DNA from: Chloroflexi bacterium AL-N1
GTDB taxonomy: Bacteria; Chloroflexota; Chloroflexia; Chloroflexales; Roseiflexaceae
Assembly (NCBI GenBank): GCA_013122435.1
Contig: WYDT01000001.1
Span: forward strand, 372,001-436,000
Direction: 5' to 3'
Length of the DNA: 64,000 bases
The position numbers and the translations under genes were made by a program. Below the pieces are notes generated by a model. That model had not been told where the DNA came from. It made no database searches and saw only the letters and a list, made by a program, of their open reading frames with translations. Of the stretch, positions 24,050-32,036 are shown in pieces (position 1 is the stretch's first letter; each line of letters begins with the position of its first letter).

Positions 24050-24514
24050 ATGATCTTTAGTCGGAATCGTGCTATAGTAGGCTGCATATTCACACAAACA
24101 TGTGAGGCATCTGCTGTGCAGCACCATGAACAAGCTTACCAAGTGCGCCGAATGATGGATCAGGGGTATGCAACATCGATCACGATTGAGCAGTTGAGTA
24201 AGGCAGTCGCGCTTTCGCCATTTTATCTCATTCGGTTATTTCGTCATATCTATAAGCAAACCCCACATCAATACCTCATCCACTTACGTATTGCCAGAGC
24301 CAAAGAACTCTTGCGGAACTCCGATCTCAGCATCATGGAGATTTGCATGGCAGTCGGCTACGAAAGTCTGGGATCATTTAGTACCTTGTTTCGCAAAGTT
24401 GCGGGCCTCTCCCCCAGTGCGTATCGGGTTTGCAGTCGCCCTACATGCACCTCTACCTACATTCCTTTGTGTGTCTGTGTCCTTCACAACATCGAAGATC
24501 GGCCAAATCGCTAA
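24050..24514 (+). CDS. Short AraC-family regulator (DNA-binding domain only)
   Basis: This 154-residue protein consists essentially of the AraC helix-turn-helix pair (residues ~30-125): ITIEQLSKAVALSPFYLIRL, PHQYLIHLRIARAKELLRNS, and ICMAVGYESLGSFSTLFRKV followed by GLSPSAYR. There is no sensory domain, only ~30 residues before and a Cys-rich tail after. This matches the compact AraC regulators that precede VOC genes. A good ribosome site is missing at 24050, so the start may be internal (for example after a GTG near 24116). The DoxX gene follows by 85 bp. Confidence 0.8.
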   Translation: MIFSRNRAIVGCIFTQTCEASAVQHHEQAYQVRRMMDQGYATSITIEQLSKAVALSPFYLIRLFRHIYKQTPHQYLIHLRIARAKELLRNSDLSIMEICMAVGYESLGSFSTLFRKVAGLSPSAYRVCSRPTCTSTYIPLCVCVLHNIEDRPNR

Positions 24515-24599
24515 GAACTTGGCAGTTTTCGAGAAGACATCACAGAACAAATGTTTTATCATTACGATGGTAATCGAGCTGAATTAAGGAGCTTTAGCT

Positions 24600-24992
24600 A
24601 TGATGACTATCATTTTGTGGATACTGCAAGTGCTTCTGGCCGTGACTTTTGCCTATCATGGGTACCTCAAGTTCGTACCGCCCGCTGACCTTCCTTTTCT
24701 AGCATGGCTCTACGATATCCCACTTGGCCTGCGTATCTTCATCGGAGTGGCTGAGTTTGCTGCCGTGATTGGCCTCATCCTGCCCGGCGTAATGAAAACC
24801 TACACATGGTTGACACCACTGGCAGCGTTGGGACTGGTCATTAACATGGTCGGCGCGATCATCTTCCACATCCCGCGTGGCGAGATCGTTATGATCCAGG
24901 GCAACATCTTCCTGCTAGTACTCGCGGCCCTCGTTGCCTATGGGCGTTGGCGCATCCGACCTCTACCCACACAGCTTGAAAATACAATCTGA
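24600..24992 (+). CDS. DoxX-family membrane protein
   Basis: This 130-residue protein has four hydrophobic helices and the DoxX features FAYHGYLKFVPP near the N-terminus and GVAEFAAVIGLILPGVM in the second helix. It is preceded by AAGGAGC. DoxX-like proteins are small integral membrane proteins, some tied to thiosulfate oxidation or redox stress, most without known role. It follows the short AraC gene and precedes a VOC and a flavin-fold gene, all in the same direction, so the group may respond to a common chemical stress. Confidence 0.82.
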   Translation: MMTIILWILQVLLAVTFAYHGYLKFVPPADLPFLAWLYDIPLGLRIFIGVAEFAAVIGLILPGVMKTYTWLTPLAALGLVINMVGAIIFHIPRGEIVMIQGNIFLLVLAALVAYGRWRIRPLPTQLENTI

Positions 24993-25169
24993 ATCTCTGC
25001 TGTATGTTAGGCGTTTCCGAAGATCCTCATTAGCCTCCTTACGCATATCGAACCGTATCAAGATCATTGAAAATAGGGCAATTCTCAAGAAACGTCCATT
25101 ATACAATGATGTTAGAATAGCACAAATGTATGACACAAATTCCTGAAATGTACTGAGGGGAAATACGTG

Positions 25170-25583
25170 ATGTTAAACAGACTTACGGTTACAACCATTT
25201 GGGTAACGGATCAGAATGAGGCGCTACGCTTCTATACCGAAAAGCTTGGGTTCGAAATCCGTGCCGATTTCACTAACGGCGATTTTCGCTGGCTCACCGT
25301 CGGTTTGCCAAGCCAGCCAGACCTTGAATTTCAGTTAGAAGCGATACAACCTGGTCTGCAGTTTACCGAAGAGGAAGCGGATCACCTGCGAAACCTTGTG
25401 GAAGCGGGCAAACTTGGCAGCGGTCCCTGGAAAACCGACGATTGTCACAAAACCTATGAGGTTCTCAAGGACAGAGGTGTGGAATTCATGCAACCTCCCA
25501 CAGACCGTCCATATGGGATGATCGAAGCTATTTTCAAGGATAATAGTGGCAACATCATGGTTCTCTCGCAGGACAAAATGTAA
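25170..25583 (+). CDS. VOC-family protein
   Basis: This protein has 137 residues from the ATG at 25170, 9 nt after GAGGGG. VOC modules are TIWVTDQNEALRFYTEKLGF with EIRADF at the start, and CHKTYEVLKDRGVEFMQPP, then AIFKDNSGNIMVLSQ at the end. Family members include glyoxalases, dioxygenases and drug-binding proteins. The pattern resembles the 'glyoxalase-like' VOC proteins often paired with AraC regulators. It is the second VOC gene within 2 kb, but too diverged from the first to be a recent duplicate. Confidence 0.86.
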   Translation: MLNRLTVTTIWVTDQNEALRFYTEKLGFEIRADFTNGDFRWLTVGLPSQPDLEFQLEAIQPGLQFTEEEADHLRNLVEAGKLGSGPWKTDDCHKTYEVLKDRGVEFMQPPTDRPYGMIEAIFKDNSGNIMVLSQDKM

Positions 25584-25615
25584 CGTACTGTGTGTGAACA
25601 GACAGAGAGGCGTGT

Positions 25616-26059
25616 ATGACGATGAGTTGGATGAATTTCGTGCAGCAGGCACCAGAGTTGGCCACATTCGGTGCCGAACGTTTTAAGCGCAGTGCGGGCT
25701 ACTTAGGCACGATCTGTAAGGATGGCAGTCCACGCGTGCATCCGGTAACGCCGATCCTGGGCAAGCACTTATTCCTGTTTATGGAGCCTACATCGCCAAA
25801 GGGCAAGGATTTGCAACGCGACCCACGCTACACACTACACTGCGGTGTGGGGGATTCGAGCGGTGGGGAAGGCGAATTTTATGTGCGTGGGTGTGCCCAA
25901 TTGGTGCAAGACTCGGAGCTACGTGCCCAGGCAGTGGAGGCGGCACCATACCACCCTGCCGAGCATTACATCCTTTTCGTGCTCAGCGTGGAATGTGCGG
26001 TCTTGAATACCTATACGAACGGCAAACCAAACCCTCGGCGCTGGCACCCATCCGCGTAA
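25616..26059 (+). CDS. Pyridoxamine 5'-phosphate oxidase-fold (FMN/F420-binding split-barrel) protein
   Basis: This 147-residue split beta-barrel has AGYLGTICKDGSPRVHPVTP (residues ~27-46), the typical first strands of PNPOx-like proteins, then LFLFMEPTSPKGKDLQRDP and YTLHCGV. Such proteins bind FMN or F420 and act as oxidases, reductases or heme-binding proteins. The active-site residues of true PdxH are not present, so vitamin B6 synthesis is unlikely. It follows the VOC gene by 32 bp and is probably cotranscribed. Confidence 0.8.
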   Translation: MTMSWMNFVQQAPELATFGAERFKRSAGYLGTICKDGSPRVHPVTPILGKHLFLFMEPTSPKGKDLQRDPRYTLHCGVGDSSGGEGEFYVRGCAQLVQDSELRAQAVEAAPYHPAEHYILFVLSVECAVLNTYTNGKPNPRRWHPSA

Positions 26060-26080
26060 GAAGAAACCAGGAGATCATTC

Positions 26081-26212
26081 ATGTCTAACCTCGTTGGCTT
26101 AGTCGACAGGCCAACGAGGAAAAATGGTAGAATAGTCTATATAACGGACTACATGTTCTGCATACATTCGCAGGTGCCTGAATTCATAAGAAAACAAAAG
26201 GGCGATAAATGA
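26081..26212 (+). CDS. Small reading frame of 43 codons coupled to the DUF4256 gene
   Basis: The ATG at 26081 follows CAGGAGATCATTC and reads MSNLVGLVDRPTRK... to FIRKQKGDK. The stop TGA overlaps the ATG of the DUF4256 gene (ATGA). No homology is recognised. The first codons also form a 10-bp hairpin CCTCGTTGGC / GCCAACGAGG (26089-26119). It may be a leader peptide, a truncated gene or chance. Confidence 0.3.
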   Translation: MSNLVGLVDRPTRKNGRIVYITDYMFCIHSQVPEFIRKQKGDK

Positions 26213-26832
26213 AAAAATCACAGCCAAAAGCATCAAAGGGCACAGGTAATCCTATTCCACGGGTTGAAATAGCAACAGAGTTGTCAGCCGAACAAGGTGA
26301 AGCACTGCTAAGAACGTTGCAAGCCCGTTTTGAGCAAAACATGCACCGACACCAGGGTATTGAATGGGCTAACGTACAAGCAAAGCTTGAAAAGCAAGCT
26401 GAGAAATTGTCTTCACTCAATGCAATGGAAAGCACTGGCGGTGAACCAGATGTTGTTGGCTATGATAGCAGGACAGGCGAATACCTTTTTTGTGATTGTT
26501 CAGCAGAAAGTCCTACAGGTCGTCGAAGTATTTGCTATGACGGCGAGGGCCAGCAAGAGCGAGAAAAGAAGGGGATACATCCAGCAGGGAACGCAGTTGA
26601 TATCGCAGCTACCATGGGTATTGAGCTTTTAACCGAAGAAGAATATCGAGCGTTACAGGAACTTGAAAGTTTCGATACAAAAACATCGAGTTGGGTGCAA
26701 ACACCTCCTGATATTAGAAAGCTCGGCGGTGCCCTCTTTTGTGATTATCGCTTTGGTCATGTTTTCGTCTATCACAATGGCGCGTCATCCTTCTATGCTG
26801 CCAGGGGGTTCCGGGGCGCGCTAAGGGTCTGA
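26209..26832 (+). CDS. DUF4256-family protein
   Basis: This 207-residue protein is recognised as DUF4256 from the highly conserved MESTGGEPDVVGYDSRTGEY, CSAESPTGRRSICYD, AATMGIELLTEEEYRALQ, FDTKTSSWVQTPPDIRKLGG and the ending YHNGASSFYAARGFRG. The protein is soluble, with no membrane segment. The family is broadly distributed in single copy and has no established function. The N-terminal ~25 residues are a basic, low-complexity extension. It converges on a truncated dehydrogenase fragment whose 3' end abuts this gene. Confidence 0.88.
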   Translation: MKKSQPKASKGTGNPIPRVEIATELSAEQGEALLRTLQARFEQNMHRHQGIEWANVQAKLEKQAEKLSSLNAMESTGGEPDVVGYDSRTGEYLFCDCSAESPTGRRSICYDGEGQQEREKKGIHPAGNAVDIAATMGIELLTEEEYRALQELESFDTKTSSWVQTPPDIRKLGGALFCDYRFGHVFVYHNGASSFYAARGFRGALRV

Positions 26833-26849
26833 GATCGTGGTTCATGACT

Positions 26850-27065
26850 TCACGAGCCGTTTCTAATAGCGCTGTTGTGGGGTGAAATCTGGTCATCAAA
26901 AGAGAAAGCTCGGTACGTCACACTCAACCGTTCGGCGAATGGAGCAAGTTTGTTTGGATTACGCCCAGCGATAATCGGACGCAATCCCTGTGTTACGGCG
27001 GCCTCAGCGATCAGCGCACCAGTGTAGCCTGTTGTGCCATAGATGAGCACATGTTCTTTCATCAT
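26850..27065 (-). pseudogene. Truncated saccharopine-dehydrogenase-like (NAD(P)-binding) gene fragment
   Basis: Only the N-terminal Rossmann part remains: VLIYGTTGYTGALIAEAAV and PIIAGRNPNKLAPFAERL, 71 residues of a protein usually about 350 long (the enoyl-reductase/saccharopine dehydrogenase group). After FSFDD the frame degenerates and ends where the convergent DUF4256 gene begins, so the rest has been deleted or replaced. It lies 7 bp after the SDR gene and was presumably the third gene of the TetR-SDR operon. Confidence 0.65.
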
Positions 27066-27072
27066 ATTGATC

Positions 27073-27870
27073 CTAGTGTGTTGCTTCGGATTGCATAAGA
27101 CGATGCGAAACGGCGGCTGACATGCGTCGTGGCATCAATCGATTAGCCCAGGCCGTAATGGCGTTCATTAGTCCTGGGACAATACTGGGTTTCCCTTTGA
27201 GCATCGCTTCAACCGCAATCTGGACGACCTCAGGACTCTGCATCATGGCCATGCGCTGGTAGAGGGTTGGCCGTTGGCCCGAAACCTTGAGAAATTCGGT
27301 GGCGGTAATGCCCGGCGAGATGACCGATACCTTCACGTTGGTGTTGCGTAGCTCGTAGTTAAGCGCTTCACCGAAGTTCAATACAAAGCTTTTAGCTGCC
27401 GAATATGAGGCGTACAGTGGCGACGGTTGATAGGCACCGATGGAGGCAACCTGCAATACAAAGCCAAAGTTGCGTGCAATCATATCTTTGGTAAAGAGCT
27501 TGGTCATGTGTACCAGCGTGAGGATGTCGAGTTCGAGCATGTTGCGTTCGCGTTCCCAGTCGATGTTGATAAACTCGCCGTAGAGCCCAAAACCGGCATT
27601 GTTAACCAGTACATCGACTTGCTTTCCCACTTCTTTGATCTGGTCGTACAATTGTTGTGGAGCATCCTGTGTTGAGAGATCCAGTGTGATAACGTCAACC
27701 TCAACGCCGTATTGTGTGGTAATCTCTTGCTGCACCGATTTAAGGAGTTCTTCACGCCGTGCAACCAGGATGAGGTTGCAGCCGCGCGATGCCAGGTTTT
27801 TGGCGAAATCTACACCAAGCCCACTTGATGCGCCGGTCACGAGTGCGGTGGTTCCTTTGAGAATGCTCAT
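27073..27870 (-). CDS. Short-chain dehydrogenase/reductase
   Basis: This 265-residue classical SDR has the cofactor motif TGASSGLG (residues 13-20), NNAG near residue 90, the catalytic serine in QVASIGAY, and the catalytic YSAAK pair. The arginine after the first beta-alpha unit (VARREELL) suggests NADPH. The C-terminal region ends with the basic NRLMPRRMSAAVSH, common in SDRs of the DltE/YqjQ type. Start overlaps the TetR stop by 4 bp (ATGA), so the two are translationally coupled. Confidence 0.9.
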   Translation of the reverse strand: MSILKGTTALVTGASSGLGVDFAKNLASRGCNLILVARREELLKSVQQEITTQYGVEVDVITLDLSTQDAPQQLYDQIKEVGKQVDVLVNNAGFGLYGEFINIDWERERNMLELDILTLVHMTKLFTKDMIARNFGFVLQVASIGAYQPSPLYASYSAAKSFVLNFGEALNYELRNTNVKVSVISPGITATEFLKVSGQRPTLYQRMAMMQSPEVVQIAVEAMLKGKPSIVPGLMNAITAWANRLMPRRMSAAVSHRLMQSEATH

Positions 27871-28535
27871 AGGTTGTTCCTCTTGATTTCTTGTTCTAGC
27901 CCGTACAGCAGGGTACGTAGCGTTTTTGGGAATTCATCTGCAAAGTTGACTGCCAATTGCTCCATGCCAGGTTCAGCCAGAATGCGTTGGATGACCGGTG
28001 CAGGATCGGCCAGATGTTGCACACCAATGATGAGTGTATAGATGTGTAAAAGAATGCGGGGGCCATCATTGGCTGGAATGAATGGTAAGCAACGTTCCAG
28101 TAAAGTACCGGTTTGTGTCAGGCGTTCGTGGAGCATACGCTTGAAATGCAGTGCCACATCATAGTCAATATTGTGCTCAATCGTGCTGTGCAGAATGGCG
28201 AGTAGCCGCATCATTGCTGGCCGTTGCATCAGCGTTTCGCTAATGATAGTCGCCACCTGTTCGATAGTTGTACCTGTTTCCACTGTTTGGAGTTCTGTGT
28301 CAATAGCGTCGAGCCACTCCTGAAATTGTTGTTCCTGAATGGCCAGAAAAAGTTCCTCTTTGGTTTTGAAGTAGAGATAAACCGTTCCTTTGGCCAGGCC
28401 ACAGCGCTCAGCTACCTCATTGATAGTAATCGCTTGATGGGGCATGTCTTGAAACATGTTCCAGGCCACATTGAGGATTGCCTGACGTCGTTGTTGTTTT
28501 TGTTCGTTTTTGATCGCTCTGCGTCGTATAGTCAT
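27867..28535 (-). CDS. TetR-family transcriptional repressor
   Basis: This protein has 222 residues from the ATG at 28535. A start farther upstream is excluded because the promoter -10 lies at 28574-28579. The N-terminal HTH (residues ~10-55) shows QAILNVAWNMFQDMPHQAIT, then GLAKGTVYLYFKTKEELFLA. The C-terminal ligand domain is helical and diverged. It is cotranscribed with the SDR gene. A 19-bp palindrome within its own promoter is the expected autoregulatory operator. Confidence 0.92.
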   Translation of the reverse strand: MTIRRRAIKNEQKQQRRQAILNVAWNMFQDMPHQAITINEVAERCGLAKGTVYLYFKTKEELFLAIQEQQFQEWLDAIDTELQTVETGTTIEQVATIISETLMQRPAMMRLLAILHSTIEHNIDYDVALHFKRMLHERLTQTGTLLERCLPFIPANDGPRILLHIYTLIIGVQHLADPAPVIQRILAEPGMEQLAVNFADEFPKTLRTLLYGLEQEIKRNNL

Positions 28536-28573
28536 CGTTGTGTACCACTTGTTCTGTAAATGACTTGCGGTCA

Positions 28574-28602
28574 ATTATAAATGACCATTGGTCATTTGTC
28601 AA
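28574..28602 (-). promoter_or_regulatory. Consensus promoter with TetR operator in the spacer
   Basis: On the minus strand a perfect TTGACA (28602-28597) and a perfect TATAAT (28579-28574) are separated by 17 bp. The palindrome AAATGACCA-A-TGGTCATTT (28579-28597) fills the spacer. A bound TetR dimer would directly block polymerase. Transcription should begin near 28567. Confidence 0.85.
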
Positions 28603-28722
28603 TAATCAATTTTGATAAAGATGGATATGTAAATGTTTTGTGTCTTTAGAAAGCATAAAAAAGACCTGTGAGGTTTCAAATATCTTGCAGGTCTGGAAAA
28701 TGAATATAAATTGGAGTAAGCG

Positions 28723-28938
28723 TTATTGCTCGTCTTGTAGCCAGAAGACTTCTTCGACAGGGAGTTCCAATGCACGAGCGATTTTGAGGGCCAGGGCAAT
28801 CGACGGGTTGTACTGGCCCTTCTCGATGGCAATAATGGTTTGACGAGTCACGCCCACCTTCGTGGCGAGATCCTGCTGAGTCCAGCGATGACGTGCACGT
28901 AACTCATACAGGCGGTTGGATACTTCTTCGCTAGCCAC
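28723..28938 (-). CDS. Small XRE-family (Cro/C1-type) regulator
   Basis: This 71-residue protein starts at GTG 28938, 6 nt after GAGGG. The helix-turn-helix reads RHRWTQQDLATKVGVTRQTI and AIEKGQYNPSIALALKIARA, then LELPVEEVFWL. This is the compact YozG/'DUF6429-neighbour' XRE type that commonly pairs with a small membrane protein. Its start overlaps the preceding membrane protein gene by 8 bp, so translation is coupled. It probably represses its own operon through an inverted repeat at 29672-29693. Confidence 0.9.
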   Translation of the reverse strand: MASEEVSNRLYELRARHRWTQQDLATKVGVTRQTIIAIEKGQYNPSIALALKIARALELPVEEVFWLQDEQ

Positions 28939-29611
28939 GGTTTCCCTCACACATATTCTGCCAACTACGCCACGTGCCAAGTACAAATACGATGTACATT
29001 CCACCAATGATTACACTTATACAGATGATTGCGAAAGCATCCATGAAGTCCGGCAGAGCTTCACCTTGGCGGATAGTTTGTATGAGCATGTCTATAAATG
29101 AAAAGAAAATCAATCCTACGGGTCCGGTAATAATAATAAGCATAGTAAACCACACCCAGAAGGAGCCTTGGGCAGTATTTTTCAAAATATGGGTTAGTGT
29201 GATCATTAATGGCCCTGCCATGATACATATGTTCCAGAACCACAACCCGAAACTATCACCTAGAATCCAGAATTGATAACTGAGATAGCCAAAAATCCCT
29301 GCAATAAGGACCAGGTACACCCAACGAACTGCCTTACTCATTAACACCTGTATCCGCTCATCTACTTCGCTTAGTTTGCCCAATTGGAGTCGTCGCCAGA
29401 CCAGGAGCAGTATCGATACAACGATTAGGCCAAGCATAACCCACAGTGTGTTCTGTCGTTGGTTTTGTACTGCCTGATATGTGCCAATTAACAGCGCCAG
29501 CATACAGGTCACAATATACGCGTTGCGAACTGCCACCAGATGAATATGCTGCACCCATTCATCGTTGTGAAAGCCGAAGAATGCATCAACTCTGCGATAC
29601 CATTGAAGCAT
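28931..29611 (-). CDS. Polytopic membrane protein paired with XRE regulator
   Basis: This protein has 226 residues from the second of two adjacent ATGs (29611), 4 nt after AGGTG. About six hydrophobic helices are visible: NAYIVTCMLALLIGTYQAV, TLWVMLGLIVVSILLLVW, WVYLVLIAGIFGYLSYQFW, then two in the middle and a final AFAIICISVIIGGMYIVFVL. No catalytic motif was found. Membrane proteins of this size coupled to a short XRE gene are common in Firmicutes and Chloroflexota and have no established function; sensing or sequestering the regulator is one idea. The start is placed after a consensus promoter, so longer upstream frames are rejected. Confidence 0.75.
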   Translation of the reverse strand: MLQWYRRVDAFFGFHNDEWVQHIHLVAVRNAYIVTCMLALLIGTYQAVQNQRQNTLWVMLGLIVVSILLLVWRRLQLGKLSEVDERIQVLMSKAVRWVYLVLIAGIFGYLSYQFWILGDSFGLWFWNICIMAGPLMITLTHILKNTAQGSFWVWFTMLIIITGPVGLIFFSFIDMLIQTIRQGEALPDFMDAFAIICISVIIGGMYIVFVLGTWRSWQNMCEGNRG

Positions 29612-29650
29612 CATACACCTCATTCCATGTACGGTAGACTTTACATGACG

Positions 29651-29693
29651 ATTGTAGTCACTTTGTCTTTGAATGTCAAGTTTATATGACATT
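29651..29693 (-). promoter_or_regulatory. Promoter and inverted repeat of the membrane-protein/XRE operon
   Basis: On the minus strand TTGACA (29679-29674) and TACAAT (29656-29651) have a 17-bp spacer. AATGTCA (29672-29678) and TGACATT (29687-29693) form an inverted repeat with an 8-bp gap that overlaps the -35. Confidence 0.75.
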
Positions 29694-29916
29694 TTGTAAG
29701 CAAAAGTGTACAAGTATCTTTTATAGTACCTTTCTTCATTATCAATACAAAGGCGCAGAGGCACAGAGTGGAATTGTCGAAGTGGTGTAGTAATAAACCA
29801 TGCAAACAACATCATACCGTCAGTGCGTGGCTTGTCCATGCAACGACCTATCGTACAAACTGTGATTAGTACAAGGGTACATGCAGCCAAAAGCCACATG
29901 CTCCCCTGCATAGAGG
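29694..29916. other. Spacer upstream of the membrane-protein/XRE operon
   Basis: Short sequence between the operon promoter and the beta-propeller gene. It includes a 'gcgcagaggcacagagtg' stretch, also found in variant form near 60390, and no supported gene. Confidence 0.4.
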
Positions 29917-31869
29917 TTAGCGGACGATCAAGGGCAGGTAGATCGTGTTACTGGACATATCTTCAATGGTGAGGGTGAACGTATCTGTGAGAAGCGTGGC
30001 GTTGATCGGATTGCTTAAGGCAATCTCAAGTGTTTCATCTGCTTCGAGCAAGTCATCTTCTTGAATGGAGATCGTGAGCGTCCCGCCGGTCTGTCCTGGC
30101 AGAAGGGTGAGTTGCCCATCCGGTAGCGTATAATCGGTTTCGGCGGTCGCGGTACCACCCGTGACGGCGTAGTCCACTGTCACAGGTGTGAGGGCGGGTG
30201 CGTCGAGCACGATGGCGATTGTGGTGGTGCCAGTATCTTCGGAGACAGTGGCAGACGTATTAGCAAAGCCAACTGTCGCGGTATCGTCATCGGCGACGTA
30301 GAGCTCTGCTTTGGTTGCATTGTCCTGAGTGGCCGAATACACCACCCAGGTGTTGTTCGGGCTTATCGTTGCGTCGCGCACTCGGCCTCCGTCTACCAGA
30401 GGCCCATTGAGTTTAGTGACAGCTCCCCCCTCTAATGGAACACGGTAGAGTTCATCACGGTTGTCAACCTCCTGGTCGGCAACGTAAATGACATAACTGC
30501 TATCTGCACTGATCTGATAGTTGTATAAATCTACTTCACCGCCAGCCACTAAAGATTCATTCAGTTTGATACCCTCGGAGGCTGGGCCAGCCAGTGGCAC
30601 ACTATACAGCTCGTACACCTCGTCCGTATCCTGATCGCCCCGGTAGACAACGCGACGGCTGTCTGCACTAATCTGAAGTTCAGCAAAGCGATCTACTTCA
30701 CCACCAGCCACGAGGGGGCCATTGAGTTTGACGCCTTCGGTAGCCGGACCAGCGAGTGGCACGCTGTAGAGTTCCTTTACTTCATCGGTGTCCTGGTCGG
30801 CAAAATACACAACGTGGCTGCTGTCCGGGCTGATGACAAAGTCTTCAGACACATCGCGGTTTGCCAGCAGATTTTTGTTTAGTTTGACAGGAGTACCGCC
30901 AGTGATGGGAACGCTGTATATCTCTTCGCGCTCATCAACTTCTTGCTCCGCAATATATACCACACGATTACTATCGGGGCTAATCTCAAAGTCAAGCGCT
31001 ACATCGCCGCCGAGTGGCAGAGGAGCATTGAGCTGAGTCGATGGTCCGCCGGCAATAGGCACGCTAAAAAGTTCAATCTCGTCATCAACCTCTTGATCGG
31101 CAGCATACACTACATAGCTGCTGTCAGGGCTGATCAGATAATAATTGCTGATGTCACCATCATTGTCCAGAACAGATGCTAATTTTACCGCATCCCCGCC
31201 GTTAATTGGCACACGATACAATTCATACGTATCGTTGATCTCCTGATCGGCCCTATAGATGACATTGCTGCCATCAGGTGTGATGACGAAGGAAAAAACA
31301 TTGCCATCAGCTACTAACGGACCATTGAGTTTGGTGGGTGTGCCACCGGTAATTGGTACGCGATAGAGTTCGTACATATCATTGGTATCTTGATCGGCGA
31401 TATAGACGACCTGTTTGCTGTCTGGGCTGATATAGGTAACTTCGCTCACTCCAGAACTGCCGACAGGAAAAGAAGTGTTGAGTTTCACGCTCGTGCTTGA
31501 GCCATCAATAGGGACACTATAGAGTTCAAACACATTATCAGTTTCTGCATCGGCAAAATAGATCACCCATTGGCTATCAGGGCTGATATAAAAGCCATCA
31601 ATATCCGCATTGGCATTCAGGGGGATATTGAGCCTGACAGGAGTGCCACCGCTGATCGGCACACTATAGAGTTCATAGATATTAGGCGTATCGTGATCGG
31701 TGATGTAGACCACAAATTGACTGTCTGGACTTACTTCAAAATAATTGACCCCATCTCCGTTGGGATTAGGCGCACTCAGTTTGAGTGTGGCGGCGTGGGC
31801 GGGAATGGTAACCAGCATGGTCAGCAATAGGACAGCCAGAAAGATACGAAAAGTAGAACGGGGTCGCAT
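29917..31869 (-). CDS. Secreted ten-repeat WD40/TolB-like beta-propeller with Calx-beta domain
   Basis: This protein has 650 residues from the ATG at 31869, preceded by AAAGGAGG. A Sec signal peptide (RIFLAVLLLTMLVTIPAHA) is followed by ten consecutive ~50-residue repeats of the form ISPDSxxVVYxADQxxDxxELYSVPIxGG, i.e. PD40/TolB-type propeller blades (residues ~30-530). Residues ~540-635 are a Calx-beta domain (ATVSEDTGTTTIAIVLDAPA, GTATAETDY). The last residues are NTIYLPLIVR, a tail seen in other secreted proteins here. Extracellular or surface location is expected. No catalytic site; adhesion, calcium-dependent binding or scaffold roles are possible. First of five secreted minus-strand genes in this region. 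Confidence 0.85.
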   Translation of the reverse strand: MRPRSTFRIFLAVLLLTMLVTIPAHAATLKLSAPNPNGDGVNYFEVSPDSQFVVYITDHDTPNIYELYSVPISGGTPVRLNIPLNANADIDGFYISPDSQWVIYFADAETDNVFELYSVPIDGSSTSVKLNTSFPVGSSGVSEVTYISPDSKQVVYIADQDTNDMYELYRVPITGGTPTKLNGPLVADGNVFSFVITPDGSNVIYRADQEINDTYELYRVPINGGDAVKLASVLDNDGDISNYYLISPDSSYVVYAADQEVDDEIELFSVPIAGGPSTQLNAPLPLGGDVALDFEISPDSNRVVYIAEQEVDEREEIYSVPITGGTPVKLNKNLLANRDVSEDFVISPDSSHVVYFADQDTDEVKELYSVPLAGPATEGVKLNGPLVAGGEVDRFAELQISADSRRVVYRGDQDTDEVYELYSVPLAGPASEGIKLNESLVAGGEVDLYNYQISADSSYVIYVADQEVDNRDELYRVPLEGGAVTKLNGPLVDGGRVRDATISPNNTWVVYSATQDNATKAELYVADDDTATVGFANTSATVSEDTGTTTIAIVLDAPALTPVTVDYAVTGGTATAETDYTLPDGQLTLLPGQTGGTLTISIQEDDLLEADETLEIALSNPINATLLTDTFTLTIEDMSSNTIYLPLIVR

Positions 31870-31956
31870 GGGTGCCTCCTTTAATGGATGTGTGGTATAC
31901 AACAGGTTTTGTTAACACAACGAATAGATTTGAGTATTTAGAGTATGGTTTAAGGA

Positions 31957-32004
31957 AATAACGTTGATCCTGCCATAGCTACTTATGCCAGGATCAACGT
32001 TATT
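31957..32004 (-). terminator. Terminator after the subtilase gene
   Basis: A perfect 16-bp stem AATAACGTTGATCCTG (31957-31972) / CAGGATCAACGTTATT (31989-32004) with a partly paired loop. A short TTTCC follows on the minus strand. Confidence 0.75.
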
Positions 32005-32036
32005 AACCTTTACAATTCAGTGAGCGAGAAAACAAC

